From positions 806,001 to 870,000 of the forward strand of contig CAVSEP010000007.1 of the NCBI GenBank assembly GCA_963726995.1: DNA of 64,000 nucleotides, written 5' to 3'. Position 1 is the stretch's first letter, and every line of letters begins with the position of its first letter. The notes beneath the pieces are model-generated. The model was not told the origin of the DNA. It made no database searches and saw nothing but the letters and a program-made list of their open reading frames with translations. This DNA is from DAIDKA01 sp963726995. Lineage in GTDB: Bacteria > Pseudomonadota > Gammaproteobacteria > Steroidobacterales > Steroidobacteraceae. Positions 36,729 to 46,232 of this stretch are shown piece by piece. A program made the position numbers and the translations under genes.

Positions 36729-39520
36729 TCCACCGCATCAATCACCTGTCCCTGGCGGGGAAACTGCGCTTCGTCATGATGTTCGTGGCCGGCGCCGCGC
36801 TGCTCGCAGTCGCGCCTCTCTTCCTCGCGGGCGATGCCCTGAGCCGGCGGCAGGAGCTCGCCCGGCAGCTGCTCACCCTGGCCACGACGGTCGCACGCAA
36901 CGAGGGCTCGGTGGGCCTCACGAACCGGACTCTCGCCCGCTCGGTGCTGGAATCGATGCGCGCCGATCCGAATGTGCGCTCGGTCGCCCTGTATGACGCG
37001 AACGGCCGGGTGCTCAGCAGCGCGGCCTTTGGCGATCAGCGCCATTCGGCGGCCGAGCAGCTGCAGATGCGCTGGCTCGACTCCGCGGCTGCCGGCGGCC
37101 GGAGCATTCGCTTCCGCGGCCTGACTCTGGTGCATGTTCAGGTGCCGGTGGACTCTGCCGGGGCGCGGGTCGGGAGCCTGCAGGTGGAGGCGGATCTGAC
37201 CCCGTTGTACGGCCAGCTGGCGCTTGATCTGGGCCTCATGGGCGCAGCGGTGCTGCTGGCGGGTCTGCTGGCGATGCTGCTCGCCCCGCGCCTGCAGCGA
37301 ATGATCTGCGCGCCCGTCATCGAGCTTTTGGAAATTGCGCGTCACGTTCTCGACGGCAATTACACGGTGCGGGCCCGCAAGCAAAGCGACGATGAACTGG
37401 GTGTCCTGGCGGACGGCTACAACAGCATGCTCGCGGAGCTCGAGCGACGGGATCTGAACCTGCGCATGTATCAAAATGATCTGGAAAAGATGGTGCTGGA
37501 GCGCACCGCGCACCTGGACGCGGCGGTCACGGAGGGTCGGGCAGCGGTGGAGCGCGCGGTGGCCGCCAGCCGTGCCAAGAGCGAATTCCTGGCCCGCATG
37601 AGTCACGAGATCCGCACGCCGATGAATGCGGTATTGGGCATGGCCGAGCTGCTGCGGATTTCGGAGGCGCTGGATGAACGTCAGCGCCGCTACGCAGTGA
37701 CCATCCACCAGTCCGGCACTGCCCTGCTGGGCATCATCAATGACATTCTCGACTTCTCCAAGATGGAAGTCGGCAAGCTGGAGCTGGAGAATTCTCCCTT
37801 CAGCATCCGCGACGTGGTCGAGGATGTCGTGGAAACCCTGGCGGAGCGGGCGCACAGCAAGGGACTGGAACTGATGTGCGACATTCCGGCGCAATCGGAA
37901 ATGGCGGCCCTGGGCGATGCCAAGCGGCTGCGGCAGGTCCTTCTGAACCTGGTCGGCAATGCGGTGAAATTCACCGAGCGCGGCGAGGTACGGGTGGCCG
38001 TGCGCCGCTCGCCGGATGACTTCCTGAATTCCTCCGTGACCATCGAGGTGACCGACACCGGCATCGGCATCCGGCCCGAGAACTGCGCGACCATCTTCGA
38101 GTCATTCGTGCAGGAGGATCCCTCCACCACGCGCCAGTACGGCGGCACGGGCCTGGGGCTCGCCATATCCAAACAGCTGGTCGAACTGATGGGCGGCACC
38201 ATCGGCGTCAGCAGTGTGCCCGGCAAGGGCTCGAAGTTCTACTTTTCCCTGACGCTCAATCCGGACCCGGCCGCCAGCCGGCCCGAGCCCGCCTCCCCCT
38301 TGAGCAGCATGCGATTCCTGGTGGCGGACGACAACGCGACGCATCGCCGGGTCCTGCGCCAGCAGCTGGAACGCTGGGGTGCCAAGGTCACGGAAGCCAA
38401 GTCCGGGCGCAATGCCATCGAGATCCTCAATGGCTCCTTCGGCGGACAGTTCGATGGCTTCGTGCTGGACTCGCAGATGCCGGATCATGGCGGCCTGGCG
38501 GTGCTCACCGCGGCGCGCAAGCGCCGCGAATTCGCCAACACTCCGGCGCTGCTGATCGGCCCGATCGTCGCCACCGGCCAGAATCCGGAAGGCGACGCGG
38601 GCCGCAGAGTGGCCTGGCTCAGCAAGCCCATACGCCTGTCGCAGTTGCACAGCACGCTGGTCGCCTTGCTGGCCAACGACCTGAACGTCACGCGCCGGAT
38701 GCAGGTCATTTCCGGCCAGGCCACGGCGCAGACCCACCAGCTCAAGCGCGAACCGCTCGCGATCGCGCGACTGCTGCTGGTCGAGGACAATCCCGTGAAC
38801 CAGGAAGTCGCGCTCGCGATCCTGAATGAGCTGGGCCTGCGGGCCGACTGTGCCGGCGATGGCGAACAGGCTCTCGAGAGGCTCGCCGCAAGCCAGTATG
38901 ACATCGTGCTGATGGACTGCCACATGCCCAAGCTCGACGGCTATGCCACCACCCGGCGGCTGCGTGAACTCGAGGCGGTGTCCGGCCAGGCGCGCACCAC
39001 CGTCATCGCCCTCACCGCCAATGCCCTCGGCGGGGATGCCGAGCAATGCATCGCGGCAGGAATGGACGGCTACCTGAGCAAGCCCTTTTCGGTGGATGAG
39101 CTCTACGCGACCCTGAAGCCTCATGAGCGGCCGGGGAGCGGCGCTGCGCCGGCGCCCAGCCAGGCCGCCGCGGCGCTGAACGAGCAGGCCCTGAACCAGA
39201 TCAGGTCGCTGGGGCAGTCCGCGGGTCCGGATCTGATGAAGCGGGTCGTGGCTCTCTATATCACCCACTCGCGCACGCTCATCGATTCCCTGCGCGAGTC
39301 CATCGGCCGCGCCGATGCGGCCGGAGTGCTGCAGGCGGCGCATTCCCTGAAGTCCAGCAGCGCCAATGTCGCGGCACTGGGGCTGGCTGAACTGTGCGCC
39401 TCCATGGAACGCGCCGCCAAGGCCGGCAGGATGCCGTCCTGCTCACGGCTGCTGGATGATCTGGTGGCCGAGCACGCCCGGGTGCTGCGCGCGCTGCAGG
39501 CCCAGTCGGCAGCAGCCTGA
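36725..39520 (+). CDS. Hybrid sensor histidine kinase with two receivers and Hpt (BarA/GacS-like)
   Basis: This 931-residue membrane kinase has TM helices at about 16-36 and 168-187 that bracket a periplasmic sensor of about 130 residues. A HAMP follows (190-245), then HisKA with His294 in FLARMSHEIRTPMN and an ATPase domain with N box (NLVGNAVKFTE, Asn412), G1 DTGIGI and G2 GGTGLGLAI. REC1 (528-650, Asp582) is a divergent receiver. REC2 (682-798, Asp731) is canonical. The Hpt domain carries His873 in AHSLKSSSAN. Architecture and order match BarA/GacS. Coupling to the REC-GGDEF-EAL gene upstream suggests that protein is the phosphate acceptor. Confidence 0.95.
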   Translation: MIHRINHLSLAGKLRFVMMFVAGAALLAVAPLFLAGDALSRRQELARQLLTLATTVARNEGSVGLTNRTLARSVLESMRADPNVRSVALYDANGRVLSSAAFGDQRHSAAEQLQMRWLDSAAAGGRSIRFRGLTLVHVQVPVDSAGARVGSLQVEADLTPLYGQLALDLGLMGAAVLLAGLLAMLLAPRLQRMICAPVIELLEIARHVLDGNYTVRARKQSDDELGVLADGYNSMLAELERRDLNLRMYQNDLEKMVLERTAHLDAAVTEGRAAVERAVAASRAKSEFLARMSHEIRTPMNAVLGMAELLRISEALDERQRRYAVTIHQSGTALLGIINDILDFSKMEVGKLELENSPFSIRDVVEDVVETLAERAHSKGLELMCDIPAQSEMAALGDAKRLRQVLLNLVGNAVKFTERGEVRVAVRRSPDDFLNSSVTIEVTDTGIGIRPENCATIFESFVQEDPSTTRQYGGTGLGLAISKQLVELMGGTIGVSSVPGKGSKFYFSLTLNPDPAASRPEPASPLSSMRFLVADDNATHRRVLRQQLERWGAKVTEAKSGRNAIEILNGSFGGQFDGFVLDSQMPDHGGLAVLTAARKRREFANTPALLIGPIVATGQNPEGDAGRRVAWLSKPIRLSQLHSTLVALLANDLNVTRRMQVISGQATAQTHQLKREPLAIARLLLVEDNPVNQEVALAILNELGLRADCAGDGEQALERLAASQYDIVLMDCHMPKLDGYATTRRLRELEAVSGQARTTVIALTANALGGDAEQCIAAGMDGYLSKPFSVDELYATLKPHERPGSGAAPAPSQAAAALNEQALNQIRSLGQSAGPDLMKRVVALYITHSRTLIDSLRESIGRADAAGVLQAAHSLKSSSANVAALGLAELCASMERAAKAGRMPSCSRLLDDLVAEHARVLRALQAQSAAA

Positions 39521-40078
39521 CCGGTCAGCCCGGGGGTTCTTCGCGAACATCTTCTGACGGCCGGCATTGCTGGTGATGATGCGCAGCTTGAACAGCCAGT
39601 GCCCGTTGACCTTCACCAGGTCATCGCGCTCGGTGCCCTGTTCGATGAACTCCGGCGGACCTTCGATGTTCACGGAATTGATTCCGGTCCACAGCGTCTG
39701 GGCGGTCGCCGTAGTGCCGTTGACCACGACCAGGACGTTGGTCAGCAGCATGCGGAAGGTTCCCGGTCGCTTCGGGGTGCCGGCCGCGATCTTCCTGTAG
39801 ACCTCCTTGATGGCGGCCTCGCCCTGACCTTTCAGGCCGTTCACGTCAATCGTGCCGTCAGGCAGGTAGTAGGCCCCGAAATCATTCTCGCCCTTGCCCA
39901 GGTGCGCATAGTAGTCCACCAGCATGTCCTGGATCTGCTGCTTGTCGAGCAGCGTCTGCAGGGTCGTCGCCGGCTGTTCCGCGAGCGCGGATCTCACCGG
40001 AATCAGGCAGACCAGCAGGCCGATGGCCAGGCCCGCGGCTGCTGTGCTGAGACGCGAACGGTATTCAAGGTGTTTCAC
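39443..40078 (-). CDS. Exported SnoaL-like protein
   Basis: This 211-residue protein has a signal peptide (LAIGLLVCLIPVRSALA) and a SnoaL/NTF2-like domain: LLDKQQIQDMLVDYYAHLGK, DFGAYYLPDGTIDVNGLKG and TFRMLLTNVLVVVNGTTATA, then ERDDLVKVNGHWLFKLRII. These folds act as small cyclases, dehydratases or ligand-binding proteins. The last 26 codons run into the 3' end of the convergent kinase gene and look unlike the family, which usually ends soon after the WLFKLRII strand. The natural stop may have been lost, or the overlap is real. It is one of several SnoaL-like proteins in this window. Confidence 0.75.
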   Translation of the reverse strand: MKHLEYRSRLSTAAAGLAIGLLVCLIPVRSALAEQPATTLQTLLDKQQIQDMLVDYYAHLGKGENDFGAYYLPDGTIDVNGLKGQGEAAIKEVYRKIAAGTPKRPGTFRMLLTNVLVVVNGTTATAQTLWTGINSVNIEGPPEFIEQGTERDDLVKVNGHWLFKLRIITSNAGRQKMFAKNPRADRSGCCRLGLQRAQHPGVLGHQIIQQP

Positions 40079-40136
40079 GGCGGGTCCCCCTCAAGTTAGG
40101 TCGGCGGCTGCATTGTTCTCGCGTCGGATCGGCCAA

Positions 40137-41390
40137 TCAAGCGCTGCGCGCGGCCGCGCCGCCCGCGAATCGCGGATTGGTCTCGCGCAGCCCGAGCGCC
40201 AGCAGCGCGGCAATCAGCGGTGTGACGGTCTGGAAGATCAGTGGCGCTGCCAGAGTGGAAAGATCCGCCAGTCGGCCGGCGATCACCGGGCTCAAGGCGC
40301 CGCCGCCGATTTCGCCGACGCCGATCACCAGTCCCATTGCGGTGGCCGCGCGTCTTGCGGAAATGGTTTCGGAGGGCACTACGCCCATGAACAATGGGAA
40401 TGAGCCGGCGCCGACCCAGCTGATCGCCATCAGCGCCGTCATCAGCCCCACCGAGCCGTGCACCGTCAGGGCGGCCACCGGGCACAGCGCCAGCAATGCG
40501 CAGAACGCAATCATGACCGGCCGGCGACCAAACCGGTCCGACAGCCCCGGAACCAGAACGCCGCCGATCGCCGGGCAGAAACCCAGCACCGCCATGACGT
40601 GGGACATCACGGTGGTCGACTTACCCAGGGTCTCGGTGATGTAGCGCGGGATGAAGATGGACCCGATGACCAGGGAGCCCACCATCAGTACGCTGATGCC
40701 GCAGCACAGCGCGATATTGCGGACTGACAGCATGGCCCAGATCGAGTCGGCCTGTACCGCGGACGCGGATGCTGCCGCGCGGGGCGGCTCGTCGATCAGC
40801 CACCAGATCAGCAGCGCCAGGATCAGGCCGGGCACGGCCGACAGATAGAACGCGGCGTGCCAGGAGTAGGCATTCGCCAGGGCCACCAGCACCAGCGGCG
40901 CGAGTACGGTTCCCAGCACGGAGCCGAAGACATTCTGGATGATGCCGGCATTCAGGCCACGACGCTGCTGCGCGGTGACCGCCATCAGTATGGCGAGGCA
41001 GATCGGCAGGAACGGTCCTTCGACGGTGCCCATCACCAGTCGGGCCGCGAACAGCGTCCAGAACGACGTCGCAAGTCCGGAAAGCACCGAGCACAGCGAG
41101 AACACCACGATGGCCGCCAGCAGGAACGGCTTGCGCGCGCCCAGTCGGTCGGACCATAGGCCGATCAGGTACGCGCCGATGGCCCAGGTGAAGGCCAGCG
41201 CCGCCGGCAGCGCCGCGAGTTCCGTATTGTTCAGATGCAGCTCGTTGACGACATCCTTCGACAGGAAGGTGATCGACATCCGGTCCCAGTAGGCGAAGCC
41301 CCAGGCCAGACCCAGAAGCAGCAGGGTGAGTACCTCGACGCCAAAGTCCTTTTTTGCCGGAATTTCCGCTGAGCCTTGCGGCATGTCCAT
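40137..41390 (-). CDS. MFS transporter, anion:cation symporter type
   Basis: This 417-residue, 12-helix major facilitator resembles the ACS family (4-hydroxybenzoate, phthalate or hexuronate carriers). It has WGFAYWDRMSITFLS at TM1, the loop motif GLWSDRLGARKPFLLA, RLVMGTVEGPFLPICLAIL at TM4, and the second loop motif PGLSDRFGRRPVMIAF. Aromatic or sugar acids are the most likely cargo given the neighbouring isochorismatase-like, GH35-like and tannase genes, but this is inferred. It starts 58 bases after the SnoaL-like gene's start on the minus strand and diverges from the hydrolase gene across 182 bases. Confidence 0.88.
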   Translation of the reverse strand: MDMPQGSAEIPAKKDFGVEVLTLLLLGLAWGFAYWDRMSITFLSKDVVNELHLNNTELAALPAALAFTWAIGAYLIGLWSDRLGARKPFLLAAIVVFSLCSVLSGLATSFWTLFAARLVMGTVEGPFLPICLAILMAVTAQQRRGLNAGIIQNVFGSVLGTVLAPLVLVALANAYSWHAAFYLSAVPGLILALLIWWLIDEPPRAAASASAVQADSIWAMLSVRNIALCCGISVLMVGSLVIGSIFIPRYITETLGKSTTVMSHVMAVLGFCPAIGGVLVPGLSDRFGRRPVMIAFCALLALCPVAALTVHGSVGLMTALMAISWVGAGSFPLFMGVVPSETISARRAATAMGLVIGVGEIGGGALSPVIAGRLADLSTLAAPLIFQTVTPLIAALLALGLRETNPRFAGGAAARSA

Positions 41391-41572
41391 TCCCCCTTAG
41401 TTCTTGTTCAGGCGCGGCGCAGCCGCGGCGCTCGTCGCGCATGATAGAGCATGTGCGCGCCAGCACGCACAGCTTTACAGCCGCGGCGCTCCCGTGTTGC
41501 ACTAGCAACCGATGTACGGGCGGCGCGGCTGCAGCAAGACGCCGCCCTGGCGACGCATAGCCGGAGACCGTC

Positions 41573-42274
41573 ATGCACAAAATTGCGCTTTCTGCCGAAG
41601 TGGTGAAGATGATCGAGGCGCAGCGCGGAACGCTGCACCCCTACCAGCGGCTGAACCTCGCGCGTACCGCGCACATCGTGGTGGACCTGCAGAATGGCTT
41701 CATGGAGCCCGGTGCGCCCGTCGAGGTGCCGGTGGCGCGCGAGATCGTCCCGAACGTCAATCTCATCAGCGCCGCGATGCGCGCCCAGGGCGGCCGGAAC
41801 ATCTTCCTGCGCATGACGGTGGATGAGGGCTCGCGCGCCAGCTGGTCCAACTGGTTCGCGCATCTGCACAGCCGCGAGAGCGGTACCGCTCTGACCCAGG
41901 CATTCGCGCGCAATGCCCATTACTGGCAGCTGTGGCCCGCTCTGGAAGTCCGGGAAGGCGACCAGCTGGTCGACAAGGTCCGCTTCGGGGCCTTCGTGCC
42001 CGGCGCCAGCGACCTTCACGAAATCCTGCAGCGACAGGGGATCGACACGCTGATCATTTCCGGAACCTTGAGCAACTGCTGTTGCGAGTCCACGGCGCGC
42101 GATGCCATGCAGATGAACTACAAGATCATCTTCGTCTCGGATGCCAACGCCGCGCTGTCGGATAGCGCGCACAACGCGACCCTGGAGAACATGGCCTTCC
42201 TGTTCGGCGATGTGATGTCGACGGCCGAACTACTCGGCTGCATCCGGCACTCTCGCGCCGCGAGCGCGGCCTGA
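41573..42274 (+). CDS. Isochorismatase-family cysteine hydrolase
   Basis: This 233-residue hydrolase has the catalytic triad of the cysteine-hydrolase/isochorismatase fold: Asp38 in HIVVDLQNGFM, Lys135 in LVDKVRFGAF, and Cys170 in SGTLSNCCCESTARDAM. Three cysteines in a row at the active site are uncommon. Family members hydrolyse amides such as nicotinamide, biuret, N-carbamoylsarcosine or ureidoacrylate, or the vinyl ether of isochorismate; the substrate here is not evident. A cis-peptide-type segment follows at IIFVSDANAALSD. It stands alone between an MFS transporter and a convergent glycoside hydrolase. Confidence 0.9.
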   Translation: MHKIALSAEVVKMIEAQRGTLHPYQRLNLARTAHIVVDLQNGFMEPGAPVEVPVAREIVPNVNLISAAMRAQGGRNIFLRMTVDEGSRASWSNWFAHLHSRESGTALTQAFARNAHYWQLWPALEVREGDQLVDKVRFGAFVPGASDLHEILQRQGIDTLIISGTLSNCCCESTARDAMQMNYKIIFVSDANAALSDSAHNATLENMAFLFGDVMSTAELLGCIRHSRAASAA

Positions 42275-42300
42275 CGGGCCACCTGAGGCGCGGACCGATT

Positions 42301-44004
42301 CTAGGGATGGCGGTATAGGCGGACTTTGTAGATTCGCCCCCGGGCGAGATCCTCGCCACGAAGCCTCAGCGCCTGACCCTGGGAACTCTCATCGCCATTC
42401 AATCGGCGACCCACGATCCAGGCGCCTTGTTCGAAGAATTCCTCATCGAGACTCTCGATACCGACCATGGGTGGCCCGGGTTTATCCGTGGAGAAGCTGA
42501 CCTGCGCATCGGCACTGCCGACGACGAGAAATTCCGCCGGACCCGTCTGGATGAACAGCACGCCGATTCTTGCGTTCCGGCCGGCCTGGCCCGCCACCGC
42601 AGTGACAGTGGCCAGGTAGTCGCCGAGGCCCACGCGCGCGGCACGCTGCGCGGGGCCCTCGATCAATGCGGCATCCATACCGCCCAGGCGCTGTTTTTCC
42701 AGAATCAGCGGCGCCAGATTCGCGAGCACTGCGTAGGCGTCGCCCAGCGCGGCGCCGTCCGGGTGTTCGCCGGGCGTGGTGATGCCTGCCAAATCCAGCG
42801 GAGTGTTGTCCTGGTCATCGATGCCGAAGGCCGAGAAGCCGATCGCGGTCAGGTGACCGTAGGCATATAGCGCGTTGGCGGCGCCGGTGGCACCGCCCTG
42901 CGCCTCGGGAATGAAGAGCGGATTGTCGGGTCGGGCATACCAGCCGGCCCACTGGGCGAATTCGTTGAAATACAGGTCCGGCGAAAGCAGCGCAAGCGAC
43001 GGGGCGCCGGCGTGCCAGATGTCCAGCGAATGCGGCAGCGGACCGCCGCTGTTGTACTGGCCGGGAAGATAGTTCGGGCGAATGAGCGCGGCATTCGCGA
43101 ACATCGGCAGGGGGTACTGGGCCTTGCCGGCGACCACCACCTGTTCGATGTAGGTCGCGAACTGCCAGGCCATGAACAGATCGTCGGTCAGGGGACCGTC
43201 ACCGAACAGCTCCCGCCAGCTGCCGGCGGATCTGGCGCCCGCCTTTTCCCAGGCCGCCCGTAACGTCGGGTCAAGCGCCTCGCGATGCTGCAGCAGGTAA
43301 TGCAGCAGAACCGGCGCAACCGGGGCCGCGAAGGCGGCTTCGGCCGCGGACGAGTGGTCACGCGACTCGGGAATCACGCCGACCTCGTTCTCCACCTGCA
43401 CCATGAGCACGGTCTGCGCCGCCGCATCCACCTCGTGCAGGTGCTGCATCAACTGCGCGAAGGCCCGGGCATCGGCGTCCCGCACGGTTGTGCTGAAGGG
43501 CGAGAGTCGTTCGGTGCCGCGGCCATCGGCGCCCTGCACTCGCGGAAAGCGCCTCACGTCGGTCTTGACCCAGGCGGGCACGTAGGTGGAATAGGTGTTC
43601 TTCCAGGCTCCGAACCACAGCACGATGAGCTTCAGGTGATTGCTGCGCGCTCCGGCGAGCAGGCCGTCGACATTGCTGAAGTCGAAACGGCCCTGCACAG
43701 GCTCGATAGTCTCCCAGGCCACCGGCGCCAGCACAGTGTTCAGGCGCAAGGAGGCAAGCCGCGGCCACACCGGCTCCATATAGCGCAGGCTCGAGGAACT
43801 GGAGTTGTGCAGTTCGCCGGCGAGCACCAGGAACGGCCGGTCGTCTACGATGAGCTGGACTGCGGCGCCCCGCCTTTCCAGATGCGGTGGGGCCGCTCCG
43901 GTCGCGGCGGATGTCCCGGCGATGCTCCCGCCGACGAACAGCCAGGCCGCCAGAACCGGCCGCAGGCGGGCGCCCCACTCTTGATACGTGTTTAGGGTCT
44001 GCAT
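42301..44004 (-). CDS. GH35-like beta-galactosidase with DUF5597 domain
   Basis: This exported protein of about 567 residues starts at ATG 44004. A signal peptide (LAAWLFVGGSIAGTSAAT) is followed by a TIM-barrel typical of GH35/GH42-like enzymes: FLVLAGELHNSSSSSLRYME, LRLNTVLAPVAWETIEPVQG, and the acid/base Glu in MVQVENEVGVI. The probable nucleophile Glu is in PLFIPEAQGG. The C-terminal part (QTGPAEFLVVGSADAQVSFS to the end) matches DUF5597. Such proteins act on beta-galactosides of plant polysaccharides. The tannase encoded 4 kb away also points to plant-derived substrates. Confidence 0.9.
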   Translation of the reverse strand: MQTLNTYQEWGARLRPVLAAWLFVGGSIAGTSAATGAAPPHLERRGAAVQLIVDDRPFLVLAGELHNSSSSSLRYMEPVWPRLASLRLNTVLAPVAWETIEPVQGRFDFSNVDGLLAGARSNHLKLIVLWFGAWKNTYSTYVPAWVKTDVRRFPRVQGADGRGTERLSPFSTTVRDADARAFAQLMQHLHEVDAAAQTVLMVQVENEVGVIPESRDHSSAAEAAFAAPVAPVLLHYLLQHREALDPTLRAAWEKAGARSAGSWRELFGDGPLTDDLFMAWQFATYIEQVVVAGKAQYPLPMFANAALIRPNYLPGQYNSGGPLPHSLDIWHAGAPSLALLSPDLYFNEFAQWAGWYARPDNPLFIPEAQGGATGAANALYAYGHLTAIGFSAFGIDDQDNTPLDLAGITTPGEHPDGAALGDAYAVLANLAPLILEKQRLGGMDAALIEGPAQRAARVGLGDYLATVTAVAGQAGRNARIGVLFIQTGPAEFLVVGSADAQVSFSTDKPGPPMVGIESLDEEFFEQGAWIVGRRLNGDESSQGQALRLRGEDLARGRIYKVRLYRHP

Positions 44005-44182
44005 AGTTGCGCGCAAATCATACCTGCACGGCCGCGCGCCCACATCCCGCTTATCGCGTCTGGATCACAGCTGCCTTTCCCAACATACATGTGCAGCGGC
44101 GCTGCAGTTGATCAGGCAACGCCACCAATGGCCGCAAAATCTTTGCGCTATACTTGCCATTGCGTTTCCGCAGGGGGAAATC

Positions 44183-45022
44183 ATGCATCGATCGGCATGG
44201 CTGGCAATCACGTGCGCGGTGTTCTGTGCCACGGCCATTGCACAGGAAGGTCCTGCGCAGCAAGGCGGCGACCCCTCGGCCCGCGCCGCTGCCCGGGACA
44301 AACGCTCGGCCGCAGAAGCTGCCGAGTGGAACAAGATCCCGGCGCCTACGGATCCGCGCGATTTCTCGGGCGTCTGGTGGACGCGTGGCTATGACCGGAC
44401 CTTCCGTCCCATCGCCGATCACCCGATGTCACCGGGCGAGTCCGCTGGCCTGCTGCCGCTGACGCCTTTGGAGGCCGCCAGTCGCCAGCACCACCTGGAC
44501 ATGGAAAAGGCCGGAACCCCCATCGCCGATGCCCCGACCCAGTGCTTTCCACACGGCGTGCCGCGACTGATCGCCTCGCCCTACCCGGTCCAGTTCGTCT
44601 ATGCGCCCGGACTGATCACGATGCTGCATGAGGTCGCCCACAATGTCCGGTTCATCCATCTGGATGGCAAGCCGGCCCCGGCCGACACGCCACGCAGCTT
44701 CCTGGGCTACTCGGCGGGCCATTGGGAAGGCAATACGCTGGTCATCGTCACCGATCATTTCAACGACCGCACGCAGATCGATGAGGAGTCCCTGTCGCAT
44801 GGCCTGCAGCTGCAGGTCACCGAGCGCATGACCAAGTTCACCAACCGATTCGGCGGCGTGGAAATCCGTGATCTGATCACCATCGAGGATCCGGAGCATT
44901 TCACCCGGCCCTGGACCGCCGAGCGGCTGTTCCCGTGGCGCGGCGACATCCATCTGGCCGAATACTCCTGCGAGGAAAACAATCGCAACGCGCCGGTCAA
45001 CGGCATCGCGGTGGCCAAATGA
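44183..45022 (+). CDS. Exported protein, module A copy 1 (uncharacterised family)
   Basis: This 279-residue protein has a signal peptide (MHRSAWLAITCAVFCATAIA). The family pattern is DFSGVWWTRGYD, then TQCFPHGVPRLIASPYP, MLHEVAHNVRFIHLDGK, FLGYSAGHWEGNTLVIVTDH, FNDRTQIDEESLSHG and a C-terminal CEENNRNAPVNGIAVAK. This family is widespread in secreted proteins of soil bacteria but has no known activity that I can name. The stop overlaps the start of the B gene by four bases. A close relative (46797-47663) followed by a B relative shows that the pair was duplicated. GGGGGAAA precedes the ATG, and a TATACT box lies at 44149-44154. Confidence 0.8.
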   Translation: MHRSAWLAITCAVFCATAIAQEGPAQQGGDPSARAAARDKRSAAEAAEWNKIPAPTDPRDFSGVWWTRGYDRTFRPIADHPMSPGESAGLLPLTPLEAASRQHHLDMEKAGTPIADAPTQCFPHGVPRLIASPYPVQFVYAPGLITMLHEVAHNVRFIHLDGKPAPADTPRSFLGYSAGHWEGNTLVIVTDHFNDRTQIDEESLSHGLQLQVTERMTKFTNRFGGVEIRDLITIEDPEHFTRPWTAERLFPWRGDIHLAEYSCEENNRNAPVNGIAVAK

Positions 45023-45735
45023 AGCTGCGAGGCATCCTGATTGCATGCCTTGGCATGCTGGCCGGCGCGCCGGTCCTGGCGGCGGATCAGGGAGGCAGTG
45101 CCGATGCGGCACCGGTCTTCGAGCAGCCCGCCCCGGGCACCCCCAATTTCACCGGCAAATGGGCGATCTCGATGCCGGCCGCGCGACTGCGCACGGCGAA
45201 CGGCGGGGAACCGCCACTCAATGCGGCGGGCAAGACGGAGTACGCGCGGCGCCAGGCGGCGCTCAAGCGCGGCGACCCGAAGATCGATCCGGTCTCCACC
45301 TGCCTGATGCACGGTATTCCGCGCCTGCTGTATGCGCCCTATCCCTTCCTGATCCTGCAAACCACGCGCAATGTGAACTTCGTGCACGAGGTGAACCACA
45401 CCTTCCGCAACATCTACTGGGGCAAGGCACCGCCGGTGGATGCGGATCCCACCTACCTGGGATCCTCCATGGCGCACTTCGACGGCAAGACCCTGGTGAT
45501 AGACAGCGTGGCTTTCAATGACCTGACGTGGCTGGACTACTCAGGACTGCCGCATGGAGAGAAGCTGACTGTGCAGGAGCGCTATACGCTCACCGATGCG
45601 CAGACCATCAGCGGCACGCTCACCATCACCGATCCGGATTTCTACACCGCGCCCTGGACCACGCGCTTGATCCTGAAGCGCCAGGCGGGAATGAGTCTCA
45701 AGGAGAACGTCTGCATGGACACGCACCAGATGTAG
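45019..45735 (+). CDS. Exported protein, module B copy 1 (uncharacterised family)
   Basis: This 238-residue protein has a signal peptide (ILIACLGMLAGAPVLAA) and the same core pattern as the A proteins: NFTGKWAISMP, STCLMHGIPRLLYAPYPFLI, VNFVHEVNHTFRNIYWGK, YLGSSMAHFDGKTLVIDSVA and LPHGEKLTVQERYTLTD. A and B are therefore distant paralogues. The conserved Cys-x-x-x-Gly-x-Pro-Arg and the SxxHxxGxTLV strand suggest a shared fold or site. It is translationally coupled to A through an ATGA overlap. Its function is unknown; secretion and pairing suggest a heteromeric periplasmic protein. Confidence 0.8.
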   Translation: MKLRGILIACLGMLAGAPVLAADQGGSADAAPVFEQPAPGTPNFTGKWAISMPAARLRTANGGEPPLNAAGKTEYARRQAALKRGDPKIDPVSTCLMHGIPRLLYAPYPFLILQTTRNVNFVHEVNHTFRNIYWGKAPPVDADPTYLGSSMAHFDGKTLVIDSVAFNDLTWLDYSGLPHGEKLTVQERYTLTDAQTISGTLTITDPDFYTAPWTTRLILKRQAGMSLKENVCMDTHQM

Positions 45736-45820
45736 GCGGGTCCGCAGGTGAATCCGATCACCTGCACAACTCCGATTTGCAGATCGACTGCGGTGCAGCG
45801 CCTGCATGTCGCAGCGATCC

Positions 45821-46195
45821 TCAGCGCGGTCCGCCGACAGCCTGGCCGTTGACCAGCGCCTTCATCATGCTGCCGCCGTTGGTGCCGTCCTTGAGCGGAT
45901 GGATGGTGATTTCAATTGCATCGCCCTCCTTGATGGAGGAACGCCGCCAGCCCTGGCGCGAGAGACCATTGGGGCTGCCGCCCTCGATCGACCATTCGGC
46001 CGCGACGCCGGTCTTCGGATCAGGAACCATGACCTGCACCCAGATGTGCGGATTGGTCCACTGGACCTGCTTCACGACTCCCACCAGGGTCTTCGTCTGC
46101 GCCTGATCGAACATCGCAAAAGAGTGGTGCGCGCAAGCCGCGCCGCCCCACGTGCCCATCACCAGGAGAAGTCCCAGGACTGCTCTGCTTTTCAT
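45821..46195 (-). CDS. DUF6152 exported protein
   Basis: This 124-residue protein has a signal peptide ending just before HHSFAMFD, the N-terminal signature of DUF6152. A short beta domain follows: LVGVVKQVQWTNPHIWVQVM, AAEWSIEGGSPNGLSRQGW and SSIKEGDAIEITIHPLKDGT. The conserved early His-His could bind a metal at the mature N-terminus; this is inference. It lies inside the AB duplication, between copy 1 and copy 2, on the opposite strand, directly downstream of the DUF1592 remnant. GGGGAG precedes the start at ATG 46195. Confidence 0.85.
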   Translation of the reverse strand: MKSRAVLGLLLVMGTWGGAACAHHSFAMFDQAQTKTLVGVVKQVQWTNPHIWVQVMVPDPKTGVAAEWSIEGGSPNGLSRQGWRRSSIKEGDAIEITIHPLKDGTNGGSMMKALVNGQAVGGPR

Positions 46196-46232
46196 CGCAA
46201 CTCCCCTCTTTCCATGCAAGGAAATACCAGAA

